Shown: one piece after another, positions 8,541 through 16,415 of the stretch
How positions within the stretch are numbered: the first letter of the stretch is position 1
Layout of the letters: every line of letters begins with the position of its first letter
Position numbers and translations under genes: made by a program
DNA from: JANNRA01 sp031401035
GTDB lineage: Bacteria > Desulfobacterota > Binatia > HRBIN30 > CADEER01
Reading direction: 5' to 3'
Assembly (NCBI GenBank): GCA_031401035.1
Contig: JANNRA010000118.1
Span: 1-64,000 of the forward strand
DNA length: 64,000 nucleotides
The notes under the pieces: model-generated
The model's database searches: none
Told to the model about the DNA's origin: nothing
What the model saw: the letters and a program-made list of their open reading frames with translations, nothing else

Positions 8541-8565
8541 CTTCGCAGCTTGCGCAATTGCGAAG
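8541..8565. promoter_or_regulatory. Inverted repeat in the divergent GST/PhoX intergenic region
   Basis: CTTCGCA (8541-8547) and TGCGAAG (8559-8565) are perfect inverted arms, with an 8-bp palindrome TTGCGCAA inside the loop (8550-8557). It lies in the 239-bp spacer between two divergent genes and is not followed by a T-run, so an operator is more likely than a terminator. No regulator gene is adjacent. Confidence 0.35.
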
Positions 8566-8646
8566 AAACGGGAGCGCCCACACGAAGACCCGTCGCCGTT
8601 CGCGTACGGACTCGACCTCGCGGTGTCGTTTGGGGCATATGGCGGC

Positions 8647-9807
8647 ATGGAGCGACGTGCATTCCTGCGTTACGGGCTTGCGGTGACCGCTGCGGCCGTC
8701 GGCTCCTCTCTGTGGAGTCGCGCCTTTGCCGGCTTCCCCGCACAGACCGGGTCGGGCCCCTATGGGCCGCTGCTGGCGGCCGATGCGAACGGCCTCATGC
8801 TGCCCGCCGGCTTCACGGCGCGTGAGATCGCCCACGCCGGGCAGCTGGTGCCGAACACCGGCTACACGTGGCACTTGTTCCCCGACGGCGGCGCGACGTT
8901 CCGTGCCGCACACGGCTGGATCTACGTCTCGAACAGCGAGTGGTTTCCACCGACCGGTGGTGGCGTCGGCGCCCTGCGTTTCGACGGCGGCGGTAACATC
9001 GTCGACGCCTACTCGATCTGTTCGGGGACGCTCGCCAACTGTGCCGGCGGCGCCACACCTTGGCGCACCTGGCTGACGTGTGAGGAGTACGCGTCGGGCC
9101 ATGTCTGGGAATGCGACCCGTTCGGCCGCGAGGCGGCGATCCAACGTCCGGCGCTCGGCACGTTCAAGCACGAGGCGGTCGGCGCCGACCGGCGCCGGCA
9201 CCGCCTCTACCTCACCGAGGACGAGCCCGACGGCCGCTTCTACCGCTTCACGCCGACGCGCTGGCGGCACCTGGACACCGGCCTGCTCGAGGTGGCGTCG
9301 GTGGCGCTGACGGGCGAGGTGACGTGGCTGCCGGTGCCGAATCCCAATCCTGTGCTGCCGGCCGATACGCCGACGCGTCTCCAGGTGCCAGCCAGCACGG
9401 CCTTCAACGGCGGCGAGGGCATCGCGTACAGCCACCGGCACCTCTACTTCGCCACCAAGGGCGACCACCGCGTCTGGGACTACGACGTGGTCGGTGAACG
9501 GCTGTCGGTGGCCTACGACCTCGCCCTCGATCCTGGCGCGACGCTCTCCAACGTCGACAACATCGCCGCCGGCCGCTCGCGCGACCTCGTCGTCGCGGAG
9601 GACCCGGGCAACCTTGAGCTGGTGCTCATCAGCCCCGGTGGCGTCGTCTCGCCGCTCCTGCGCGTCACCGGCCAGACCGGCACGGAGTTGGCGGGACCGG
9701 CGTTCGACCCCGCCAACCGGCGGCTCTACTTCAGCTCGCAGCGCGGCGCTGGCAGCGGCATCACGTACGAGGTGACAGGACCCTTCCGGCGCCGGGCCAG
9801 CGACTGA
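8647..9807 (+). CDS. PhoX-like (DUF839) Tat-exported protein
   Basis: A 386-residue periplasmic beta-propeller-type protein of the PhoX/DUF839 group; PhoX itself is a calcium- and iron-dependent alkaline phosphatase. The start at ATG 8647 gives a twin-arginine signal, ERRAFLRYGLAVTAAAVG, with an AFAG cleavage region near residue 28; longer starts bury the signal. Conserved pieces include HLFPDGGA, ATPWRTWLTCEEY, LGTFKHEA, LYLTEDEPDGRFYRFTP and DNIAAGRSRDLVVAEDP, in the order seen in PhoX proteins. Phosphatase activity is inferred; many DUF839 proteins have not been assayed. A methyltransferase gene follows in the same direction after about 95 bases. Confidence 0.88.
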   Translation: MERRAFLRYGLAVTAAAVGSSLWSRAFAGFPAQTGSGPYGPLLAADANGLMLPAGFTAREIAHAGQLVPNTGYTWHLFPDGGATFRAAHGWIYVSNSEWFPPTGGGVGALRFDGGGNIVDAYSICSGTLANCAGGATPWRTWLTCEEYASGHVWECDPFGREAAIQRPALGTFKHEAVGADRRRHRLYLTEDEPDGRFYRFTPTRWRHLDTGLLEVASVALTGEVTWLPVPNPNPVLPADTPTRLQVPASTAFNGGEGIAYSHRHLYFATKGDHRVWDYDVVGERLSVAYDLALDPGATLSNVDNIAAGRSRDLVVAEDPGNLELVLISPGGVVSPLLRVTGQTGTELAGPAFDPANRRLYFSSQRGAGSGITYEVTGPFRRRASD

Positions 9808-9836
9808 CCGGTCCCGGCGTCTCCGCCTTCGTCGGT

Positions 9837-9866
9837 CGTGTATTCGCCGTGCGTGTATTCGCCGTG
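9837..9866 (+). repeat. Perfect 15-bp tandem duplication
   Basis: The 15-mer CGTGTATTCGCCGTG occurs twice with no gap (9837-9851 and 9852-9866), between the PhoX-like and methyltransferase genes. Its in-frame reading (YSP CVYSP) would only lengthen the methyltransferase if translation began at 9838, which I consider unlikely. Confidence 0.9.
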
Positions 9867-9903
9867 GTGGACCGCGGACGGGTCGGCGTGGGATCTGAAC
9901 GAG

Positions 9904-10716
9904 ATGGCAGATCCGCTCGCCACGTATACCCACGGCCACCACGCATCGGTGGTCTCGCAGCACCGCAAGCGCACGGCGGCAGAGACGGCGCGCTTCCTCC
10001 TGCCCCACCTGCGGCCGGGGATGCGGGTGCTCGATGTCGGCTGCGGGCCGGGCTCAATTACCGTCGGACTGGCCGAAGTGGTGGCGCCGGGCGAGGTCCT
10101 CGGCATCGACCTGGCGGACGAGGAGGTCCTCGCCAGCGGTCGCGCCTTCGCCGCCGAGAAGCGGCTGACAAACGTGCGCTTCGAGCGCGCCGACCTGTTC
10201 GAGCTGCAGCAGCCGGGTGGGTTCGACGTGGTCTATGCGCATCAGGTCCTGCAGCACTTGGCCCGCCCGGTCGAGGCGCTGCGCGCCATGCGCCGCCTGC
10301 TGCGCGCCGACGGCATCATCGCCGTCCGCGACAGCGACTACGGCACCTGCACTTGGAACCCACCGGATGAGCGCCTGCGACGCTGGCTGGAGGTCTACCA
10401 CGCCGTCGCGGCACGCAACGGCGCCGAGGCAGATGCCGGCCGCTATCTGTATGGCTGGCTGCACGAGGCGGGTTTTTCCGACGTCACCCTGAGCGGCACG
10501 ACTTGGACCTTCCCGGGTTACGGCAGCGTCGCAGACTGGGCGACCTCGTGGGCCGAGCGCACGACGCAGTCGAATCTGGCGGCCAAGGCGGTGGAGTACC
10601 GCATCGCCGACGCCGAGGAGTTGGCGGGAATCGCGGACGGGTTTCGCGAATGGTGCCGAAACCCCGCCGCGTTCTTCTCCATCGGCCACGTCGAAGCGTT
10701 GGCACACGTGCACTGA
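9904..10716 (+). CDS. Class I SAM-dependent methyltransferase (UbiE-like)
   Basis: A 270-residue methyltransferase. Motif I is VLDVGCGPGSITVGLA, followed by GIDLADEEV (motif post I) and an acidic RADLFEL. FDVVYAHQVLQHLARPVEALRAM and DGIIAVRDSDYGTCTWNP are typical of the UbiE/COQ5-like group acting on quinones or small molecules. The start MADPLATYTHGHHASVV at ATG 9904 matches the N-terminus of such proteins (THGHxxSVxxxH); the upstream ATG 9838 lies on a tandem repeat. The substrate is unknown and no quinone gene is adjacent. It converges with lipA across a hairpin at 10764-10784. Confidence 0.88.
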   Translation: MADPLATYTHGHHASVVSQHRKRTAAETARFLLPHLRPGMRVLDVGCGPGSITVGLAEVVAPGEVLGIDLADEEVLASGRAFAAEKRLTNVRFERADLFELQQPGGFDVVYAHQVLQHLARPVEALRAMRRLLRADGIIAVRDSDYGTCTWNPPDERLRRWLEVYHAVAARNGAEADAGRYLYGWLHEAGFSDVTLSGTTWTFPGYGSVADWATSWAERTTQSNLAAKAVEYRIADAEELAGIADGFREWCRNPAAFFSIGHVEALAHVH

Positions 10717-10763
10717 TCCGCAGCTCTGGTGTGTAGGGCGGCGCCCTCCAGTGCCTCGATTCT

Positions 10764-10784
10764 CTGCGGTCTGCCCGACCGCAG
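10764..10784. terminator. Hairpin between convergent methyltransferase and lipA genes
   Basis: CTGCGGTC and GACCGCAG form a perfect 8-bp stem around a 5-base loop (TGCCC), in the 74-base gap between two convergent genes. Neither side has a T-run, so it is at best a Rho-assisted or RNA-protecting hairpin. A weaker AGGGC/GCCCT hairpin lies about 25 bases before it. Confidence 0.4.
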
Positions 10785-10790
10785 GGATCA

Positions 10791-11642
10791 CTACACGTGC
10801 TGCCAGGCGTGGTAGGAGCTGCGCACCAGGGGGCCCGATTCGACGTGGCGGAAGCCGAGGCCACGGGCAAGGTCGCCCAGCTCGGCGAATTCCGCAGGCG
10901 GTAGATAGCGAACGATCGGCAGGTGCTGCCGGCTCGGCTGCAGGTACTGGCCGAGGGTGAGGATGTCGCAGCCGACCGCCACCAGGTCGTGCAGCACCGC
11001 GACGACTTCCTCGCGCTCCTCGCCGAGCCCGAGCATCAGGCCCGTCTTGGTCCGCAGCCCGGGACGGCGGCGCTTGGCCGCATCGAGCAGCGCCAGACAA
11101 CGATCGTACTTACCGCCCGGACGGGCGATCTTGTACAGTCGGGGCACGGTCTCGGTGTTGTGGTTGAACACGTCGATGGGTGAATCGACCACCTCCGCCA
11201 GAGCGGCGAGGTCGCCCTTGAAGTCCGGCGTCAGCACCTCGACCGTGCAGGTCGGCAGCCGGCGTTTGATCGCCGCCGCCGTGGCCGCGAAGTGCCCTGC
11301 CCCGCCGTCCGGGAGGTCGTCGCGATCCACGGACGTGACCACGACGTGACGCAATCCGAGGCGCTCGACGCCTTCCGCCACTTTCTCGGGCTCGTGCGGA
11401 TCGACCGCCAGCGGGCGGCCGTGGGCGACGGCGCAGTAGCCACAGTTGCGCGTACAGACGTCACCGAGCAGCATGAACGTCGCCGTGCGATGCCCCCAGC
11501 ACTCGGCGAGGTTGGGGCAGTGCGCTTCCTCACAGACGGTGTGCAGCGCGAGCGACTTGACCACCTGCTTGGTGGCCGCGAACCCCTCGCCTCCAGGCGC
11601 GCGCACCTTGATCCATTCGGGATGGCGCCGTGCTACAGCCAT
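10791..11642 (-). CDS. lipA: Lipoyl synthase LipA
   Basis: Radical SAM enzyme that inserts two sulfurs into protein-bound octanoyl chains, finishing lipoyl cofactor synthesis. The 283-residue protein has the auxiliary cluster motif Cys37, Cys42, Cys48 (CEEAHCPNLAEC), the radical SAM motif Cys63, Cys67, Cys70 (CTRNCGYC) and the C-terminal RSSYHA whose Ser is the unusual ligand of the auxiliary cluster. NHNTETVPRLY is also characteristic. The start is ATG 11642, overlapping the lipB stop by 10 bases. It lies last in E2-lipB-lipA, so the operon makes an acyltransferase and both enzymes that lipoylate it. Confidence 0.97.
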   Translation of the reverse strand: MAVARRHPEWIKVRAPGGEGFAATKQVVKSLALHTVCEEAHCPNLAECWGHRTATFMLLGDVCTRNCGYCAVAHGRPLAVDPHEPEKVAEGVERLGLRHVVVTSVDRDDLPDGGAGHFAATAAAIKRRLPTCTVEVLTPDFKGDLAALAEVVDSPIDVFNHNTETVPRLYKIARPGGKYDRCLALLDAAKRRRPGLRTKTGLMLGLGEEREEVVAVLHDLVAVGCDILTLGQYLQPSRQHLPIVRYLPPAEFAELGDLARGLGFRHVESGPLVRSSYHAWQHV

Positions 11643-12319
11643 GCCGGCTCCTCGAGCGCCATGCCCAGGTGCGTCGCCAGGGCGCGCGCGAACAGCGCCG
11701 CCAGCGCCGGCAGCGGCGGCACGTCGGCCGACAGCTCGGCGAGGTTGACCAGCCGGGGGGCGTCGCCGCGGCAGACGACGATGGCGTCGAAGAACGACAG
11801 ATCGGTGCTCACGTTCAAGGCGATACCATGCCAGGAGACGCCGCGCCGCACACCGATGCCGATCGAGCCGACCTTGCGCTCGCCGACCCAAACGCCGATC
11901 TTGCCGGGCAGCGCATCGGCGGCGACGCCGACCGCCACGCAGGTGTCGATCAGCGCCCGCTCGAGGGCACAGACGTAGCCGCTGACGTCGCGCCCACTGC
12001 CGCGCAGGCGCACGATCGGATACGCGACCAGCTGGCCCGGGCCGTGGAACGTCGCGCCGCCGCCGCGGCCGATGCGGAACACCGGCACGCCCAGGCGCTC
12101 GGGCCCGTCACGCAGGTCGGATGCGTCGGCGCCGCGACCGAGCGTGTACACGGGCGGATGCTCGAGCAGGAGAATCTGCTGCGGCGCATCGCCGGCGGCG
12201 ACCGCCGCAAGCAGCGCCTCCTGCCGCGCCAACACCGCGGCGTACTCGCAGCGGCCGAGCCACTGCGCCTGCAGTGGTGTGCCGCACGCGGCGATCGGGG
12301 AACAGGCGACACGGCTCAC
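11633..12319 (-). CDS. lipB: Octanoyltransferase LipB
   Basis: Transfers octanoyl groups from acyl carrier protein to lipoyl domains. The 228-residue protein shows EHPPVYTLGR (53-62), RGGGATFHGPGQLVAYPI (85-102), the catalytic Lys140 in PGKIGVWV, GSIGIGVRRGVSWHGIALNV and the catalytic Cys183 in VVCRGDA. The start is GTG 12319, 7 bases after the E2 stop. It overlaps lipA by 10 bases. Length and motif order match the family. Confidence 0.96.
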   Translation of the reverse strand: MSRVACSPIAACGTPLQAQWLGRCEYAAVLARQEALLAAVAAGDAPQQILLLEHPPVYTLGRGADASDLRDGPERLGVPVFRIGRGGGATFHGPGQLVAYPIVRLRGSGRDVSGYVCALERALIDTCVAVGVAADALPGKIGVWVGERKVGSIGIGVRRGVSWHGIALNVSTDLSFFDAIVVCRGDAPRLVNLAELSADVPPLPALAALFARALATHLGMALEEPAWL

Positions 12320-12326
12320 CGATGCC

Positions 12327-13607
12327 TCACTCCAGCAGCAGCATGACGGGATTCTCGAGGATGCCCTTCACCTCGACCAGGAAGCGGCCGCCCTCGAGGC
12401 CGTTGAGAACGCGGTGGTCGCACGACAGCGTCGCCCGCATGGTCTTGGCGATCGCCAGCTGGCCATCGCGCACGATCGGGCGATCCTTCACTGTACCGAC
12501 CGCGAGGATGGCGGCATTGGGGGGATTGATCACTGCGGTCAACTCCTCGACGTCGAGCATGCCGACGTTCGATAGGCTGAAGGTCGCACCGGTGAGGTCG
12601 TCGCTGCCGAAACGCCCGTCGCGCGCCTTGTCCGTCAACGCCGCCGCGCGCGCGGCGATGTCGGCGAGCGACAGCGTCTGGGTGCGGCGCAGGACCGGCA
12701 CCACCAAGCCGTCGTCGACGGCGACGGCGATGCCGATGTTGACGTCGTCGTGGATCTCCAACGCGCCCTCGCGCCACGACGCATTGACGTACGGATGGCG
12801 CAGTAGCGCCAGGCTGAGGGCGCGTAGGAGGAGATGGGTGACGGTGAGGCCGGGCATCGCCTCGCAGCGACGGATCGACTCGCGTAGGCGCATCGCCTCA
12901 CTCATGTCGATCTCCGCCGTGACGTAGAAGTGCGGGATGTCGCGCTTGGCCTCGCTCATGCGCCGCGCAATGGTCTGCCGCATACGCGAGGCCGCTTCGA
13001 GGCGGCTGCCCGCGGCCGGCGCGGCGCCGACCGCCGCGGTGCCTTCTAGGGGCGGTGCCGCGGCCGACGGTGCCACGGCGGCACGGACGGCGGCCTCGAT
13101 GTCGCGTTTGAGCACACGCCCGCCGGGGCCGGAGCCGCGCACGCCGGCGAGGTCGACGCCGGCGTCCTCGGCCAGACGCCAGGCAAGCGGCGAGGCGCGC
13201 ACCGCGGGCGGCTCGCCGCCAGTGGGGGGGCGCAGCGGCGGTACCGCTGCCGCCGCTGCCGGTACCGCTGCCGCCGCTGCCGGCGGGACGGCGCGGACAG
13301 GTGGCGCGGCCGGGCGCGCGGGCTCGCCGTGGAGGGCCGCGGCGACGGGCGCGACGGCGAGTCCGTGGTTATCGGCGGCAAGGACCGCGATGACCGCACC
13401 GACGGCGGCGCGCTGGCCCTCCGGCACCGTGATCTCGCGCAGCACGCCCGAGGCGGCCGCCTCGAGCTCGACGTCGGCCTTGTCGGTCTCCACCTCCGCC
13501 AGCGCTTCGCCCTGCAGCACGTGCTCGCCGGGACGCTTCATCCAACGAATGATCAGCCCGCTCTCCATGTTGTCGCTGAGCTTTGGCATGCGAACGTCGG
13601 TCGACAT
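12327..13607 (-). CDS. Dihydrolipoamide acyltransferase (E2 of a 2-oxoacid dehydrogenase)
   Basis: A 426-residue E2. Residues 3-78 are a single lipoyl domain with the modified Lys43 in ETDKADVE. A long Ala/Pro linker (about 85-130) contains a doubled 21-bp DNA repeat. The peripheral-subunit-binding domain is near 133-172 (ASPLAWRLAEDAGVDLAGVRG, GPGGRVLKRDIE). The catalytic domain ends with the active site DHRVLNG, His398. Whether the complex is pyruvate, 2-oxoglutarate or branched-chain is not decided; one lipoyl domain and the HFYVTAEIDM motif fit pyruvate or acetoin-type E2. No E1 or E3 gene is adjacent; instead lipB and lipA follow at once, providing its cofactor. Start ATG 13607. Confidence 0.93.
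   Translation of the reverse strand: MSTDVRMPKLSDNMESGLIIRWMKRPGEHVLQGEALAEVETDKADVELEAAASGVLREITVPEGQRAAVGAVIAVLAADNHGLAVAPVAAALHGEPARPAAPPVRAVPPAAAAAVPAAAAAVPPLRPPTGGEPPAVRASPLAWRLAEDAGVDLAGVRGSGPGGRVLKRDIEAAVRAAVAPSAAAPPLEGTAAVGAAPAAGSRLEAASRMRQTIARRMSEAKRDIPHFYVTAEIDMSEAMRLRESIRRCEAMPGLTVTHLLLRALSLALLRHPYVNASWREGALEIHDDVNIGIAVAVDDGLVVPVLRRTQTLSLADIAARAAALTDKARDGRFGSDDLTGATFSLSNVGMLDVEELTAVINPPNAAILAVGTVKDRPIVRDGQLAIAKTMRATLSCDHRVLNGLEGGRFLVEVKGILENPVMLLLE
13240..13281. repeat. 21-bp perfect tandem repeat in the E2 linker
   Basis: Two identical 21-base units (13240-13260 and 13261-13281) encode the Val-Pro-Ala-rich part of the flexible linker of the E2 gene. In-frame expansion or contraction would change linker length without breaking the protein. 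Confidence 0.9.
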
Positions 13608-13655
13608 GGCGGGAGTATAGACGGTCTGCGATGGCTGAGCGATGCCGGGCACGCC

Positions 13656-14306
13656 TTACGACCCCCGCGCCCGCAGGGCGAGTGCGACCGGTGCAAAGCT
13701 GCGGCGGTGTTGCGGGCACGGGCCACAGCGAGCCAGGGCGGCGAGGTGCTCGGGAGTGCCGTAGCCCATGTGGCGGATGAACCCGTACTGGGGATAGCGG
13801 CGGTCGAGCTCTTCCATCATCGCGTCACGCTCCACCTTGGCCACGATCGAGGCGGCGGCGATCGAGTAGCTGCGCGCGTCGCCTTTCAGCAGCGCCGTCT
13901 GCGGCGTGTCCACGTCGGGGATGCAACGCGCGTCGACCAGCAACTGCTCGGCCGCCACCGGCAGCGCCCGCACGGCGCGCCGCATCGCCTCCAGGGCCGC
14001 CCAGTAGGGATTGAGGCGGTCGACCTCGTCCGCCTCGACCACGCCGACTCCGACCGCCACCGCCAGGGCGCGAATCTCGGGCGCCAGCCGGGCACGCGTG
14101 GCGCGCCCCAGCTTCTTGGAGTCGTCGACGCCGCGCAGGCTGCACCCCGGCGGCAGGATGACGGCGGCGGCGAGCACCGGACCGGCGAGCGGGCCGACAC
14201 CGACCTCATCGACCCCCGCGACGAGGCGGACTCCCGCCCCCCACAGGGCGCGCTCGTAGCGCAGCAACACCCGCCGCCGCGCCGCCTGCCGATGCGCGAT
14301 GCCCAA
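13656..14306 (-). CDS. rnhB: Ribonuclease HII with altered GRG motif
   Basis: Cleaves RNA in RNA-DNA hybrids and starts removal of single ribonucleotides from DNA. The 216-residue form begins at TTG 14306, preceded at 9 bases by GGAGG (14316-14320); no ATG gives a plausible length. The catalytic acids are present: Asp-Glu in GVDEVGVGPLAGP, Asp in LLVDARCIP and Asp in LLKGDARSYSIAAASIVAKVERD. The signature DEAGRG is, however, DEVGVG here, so the Arg of the Gly-Arg-Gly junction-sensing motif is Val. The C-terminal YPQYGFIRHMGYGTPEHLAAL is normal. It follows the VanZ-like gene by 46 bases and precedes the E2 gene by 48. Confidence 0.92.
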   Translation of the reverse strand: MGIAHRQAARRRVLLRYERALWGAGVRLVAGVDEVGVGPLAGPVLAAAVILPPGCSLRGVDDSKKLGRATRARLAPEIRALAVAVGVGVVEADEVDRLNPYWAALEAMRRAVRALPVAAEQLLVDARCIPDVDTPQTALLKGDARSYSIAAASIVAKVERDAMMEELDRRYPQYGFIRHMGYGTPEHLAALARCGPCPQHRRSFAPVALALRARGS

Positions 14307-14352
14307 CGCCCTCCACCTCCCAAGGCGTCCATCGCCGGCAGCGGCGCGCGAG

Positions 14353-14817
14353 TCAAGGTTGGCGGCGAGCGCCGCGGCGGTAGAGGTAGACGCCACCGAC
14401 CAGCGCGCCGGCGGCGGCGCCGACGGCATCGAACAGTACGTCGCGCGGCGAACCGGTGCGGGTCTGCGTCGTCCCCTGATGCACCTCATCCAGCACCGCC
14501 ACGGACAGCGCCAACGCCAGCGCCCCGGCGAGCCGCGCCGCGCGGCGGCGCCCCGCGTCCGGCGTGCCGAGCGCGCGATAGGTCAACATGCTGAGGACCG
14601 CGTACTCGACGAAGTGCGCGCTCTTCCGTAGGATCACATTGGCGCTGTCGATCAGCGTCGGCGTCAGGCCCAGGGCGGCGAGGAACGGCACGCGGCTGAG
14701 CCACGCCTGCGTCTGCTCGTCCGAGAACCGATCCCCCGACATCCACCCTATGAGCCCGACCCAGAGGACGACCGGCCCCCATGCCGCCAGACGCGACGCC
14801 CTCGTCGGGCGCCTCAT
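14353..14817 (-). CDS. VanZ-family membrane protein
   Basis: A 154-residue integral membrane protein with four hydrophobic segments (about 12-28, 64-82, 90-112 and 125-145). The family pattern is clear: LRKSAHFVEYAVLSML in the second segment and LDEVHQGTTQTRTGSPRDVLFDAVGAAAG around the third and fourth. VanZ-like proteins are widespread; one gives low-level teicoplanin resistance, but most have no known function. It is divergently placed from the GspC-like gene and is followed by rnhB. Confidence 0.88.
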   Translation of the reverse strand: MRRPTRASRLAAWGPVVLWVGLIGWMSGDRFSDEQTQAWLSRVPFLAALGLTPTLIDSANVILRKSAHFVEYAVLSMLTYRALGTPDAGRRRAARLAGALALALSVAVLDEVHQGTTQTRTGSPRDVLFDAVGAAAGALVGGVYLYRRGARRQP

Positions 14818-14820
14818 AGC

Positions 14821-14844
14821 GCAGCACCCGGCGCAGCACCCGGC
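14821..14844. repeat. 12-bp tandem repeat between VanZ and GspC-like genes
   Basis: GCAGCACCCGGC occurs twice in a row, followed by a degenerate third unit, in the 51-base divergent spacer. It leaves little room for ordinary promoters on both sides. Confidence 0.85.
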
Positions 14845-14868
14845 GCTGCTCCGGGTCCGGCTCCCACT

Positions 14869-15363
14869 GTGCTGAACCCCGACCGCGTCATTGGCGCGAT
14901 CCTGACGGTCTGCGTCGTTGCCGTCCTCGCCCTGGGTTCGGGGCTCCTGTGGCGCTCCCGCCAGGCGCCGCCGGCGGCGCCGATGGAACTGGCGACGATG
15001 ACCCCGACCGCGTCGCCGCGCGTCACGGCGACCGGCAACCTGCCGGAAGCCGCGCGCCGGTACCGCCTCGCCGGCACCGTCGCTGGCGCCGTCTCATACG
15101 CCATACTGGAAGGCCCGGGCGGCACCAACGAACTGCTGCAGCCCGGCCAGGTGGTACGCGGTCTCGGGCAGGTGATCGCCATCGGCGAGGACTCGATCAC
15201 GATCGAGGACGAATCCGGACGCTTCGAGTTACGCATCGCCCCTGCGCCAACGGTCACCGCGGCGCCGACGCTGGCACCGCCGCCTACGCTTGGACCGCCG
15301 CGGCGCGCCCCGTCAAGGCGCGAATCATCGCTTTCAGGCGAGCTGGATCAACCGGCTTCTTGA
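14869..15363 (+). CDS. GspC-like single-span membrane protein (type II secretion HR-type domain)
   Basis: A 164-residue protein with one N-terminal transmembrane helix (about 8-28) and a periplasmic domain. The part from 65 to 125 (RLAGTVAGAVSYAILEG, LQPGQVV, GQVIAIGEDSITIED, GRFELRI) resembles the homology region of GspC, which contacts the secretin in type II secretion; PilP has a similar fold. No other secretion gene is nearby. The tail after 125 is Pro/Ala-rich and its last 27 codons run antisense to the 3' end of the PAS-HisKA-REC gene. Start is GTG 14869. The family assignment is by pattern only. Confidence 0.68.
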   Translation: MLNPDRVIGAILTVCVVAVLALGSGLLWRSRQAPPAAPMELATMTPTASPRVTATGNLPEAARRYRLAGTVAGAVSYAILEGPGGTNELLQPGQVVRGLGQVIAIGEDSITIEDESGRFELRIAPAPTVTAAPTLAPPPTLGPPRRAPSRRESSLSGELDQPAS

Positions 15364-16411
15364 AAATCACGCTTTCCAGCCCCTCGAGGCGGCTGCGTTT
15401 AATCACGTGATCGCGGTCGTAGTAGTAGCCGGTCATCAGGATCATCGGCGTCGGCCCGCGGCGCTTGACCTCCATGAACAGGTCGTAGCCGTCGAGGTCG
15501 GGCATCACCACGTCGCTGACGATGATGTCGACGGTGGTGCGGTTGAGCACTTCGAGGGCGCGTAGGCCGTCGGTCGCCACCACCACCTCGCAGCCCTCCG
15601 CCGCCAGCAGGTCGCGCAGCGAACGGCAGACGCCGAGGTCGTCATCGACGACCAGCACGCGCACACCCTCCAGGCCGCCGCCGGCCGGTCGCGCGGCCCC
15701 CTTCGGCACGGCGCGTGACACATCAGTCATCTGCTGCCCGGTGAGGTACTCGCGCGTGCCGTAGTGGCCGTCGCGCGCCATCTCGACCAGGCGATTGACG
15801 ATTTCCTGAATCTTCAGCACCTCGCGGCGTACTGCCTCGACGCGGTCCTCCTCGACCACGGCCTCCTCGTCGGTCGCTTTGGCACGCACGAAGTTGCTGA
15901 GCAGCTCGACGTCGTTAAGGATCACTTCGAGCGGACTATTGATCTCGTGGCACAGCGCCACCGCCACCTCGCCCAACGTCGCCAGGCGGTCGCGCTGCCG
16001 GATCTCGCGGATGTCCTTGGCGAAGCCGATCGAGCCGATCTCGAGGCCGTTCTCGTCGAATAGCACCGACCCCGAGATGGCGACGGGAATCTGTTCGCCG
16101 ATCCGGTTGACGAAGGTGGTTTCGAAGTTCTTCACCTTGCCGGGTCCGCCGCACTCGTTGCTGCGCATGACCGCCATGACGCGATGCGCCTCGGCGAGCG
16201 ACGGATAGAGGCGGCCGACGTTCTGGCCGATGATCTCCGCCGCCGTATAGCCGAGCCCCTTCTCGGCACCGTCGTTGTAGTAGATCACCGCCCCGGCGCG
16301 ATCGACGGCCACGACCATGTCGGCCGAACTCTCGACGAGTCGCTCGAACGAGGAACTCGGCAGGCGCAGCAGGCGGGAGTCGGTGGCTCTGGCGCCGCGT
16401 TGGGCAGGCAT
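15284..16411 (-). CDS. PAS-HisKA-REC signalling protein without an ATPase domain
   Basis: A 375-residue cytoplasmic protein. Residues 20-140 are a PAS domain (FERLVESSADMVVAVD, GYTAAEIIGQ, DIREIRQRDRLATLGE). Residues 141-215 are a HisKA dimerisation helix pair with His155 in ALCHEINSPLEVILNDVEL. Residues 249-368 are a receiver domain: DDD at 256-258, phospho-acceptor Asp300 in IIVSDVVMPDLDGYD, Thr327 and Lys351 in FKKPVD. The HATPase domain with N, G1 and G2 boxes normally found between HisKA and REC is missing; only a 30-residue linker remains. It therefore cannot autophosphorylate alone. Start ATG 16411 is 4 bases after the FrhB stop. The 3' end overlaps the convergent GspC-like gene by 80 bases. 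Confidence 0.87.
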   Translation of the reverse strand: MPAQRGARATDSRLLRLPSSSFERLVESSADMVVAVDRAGAVIYYNDGAEKGLGYTAAEIIGQNVGRLYPSLAEAHRVMAVMRSNECGGPGKVKNFETTFVNRIGEQIPVAISGSVLFDENGLEIGSIGFAKDIREIRQRDRLATLGEVAVALCHEINSPLEVILNDVELLSNFVRAKATDEEAVVEEDRVEAVRREVLKIQEIVNRLVEMARDGHYGTREYLTGQQMTDVSRAVPKGAARPAGGGLEGVRVLVVDDDLGVCRSLRDLLAAEGCEVVVATDGLRALEVLNRTTVDIIVSDVVMPDLDGYDLFMEVKRRGPTPMILMTGYYYDRDHVIKRSRLEGLESVIFKKPVDPARLKAMIRALTGRAAAVQA

Positions 16412-16415
16412 CGCG

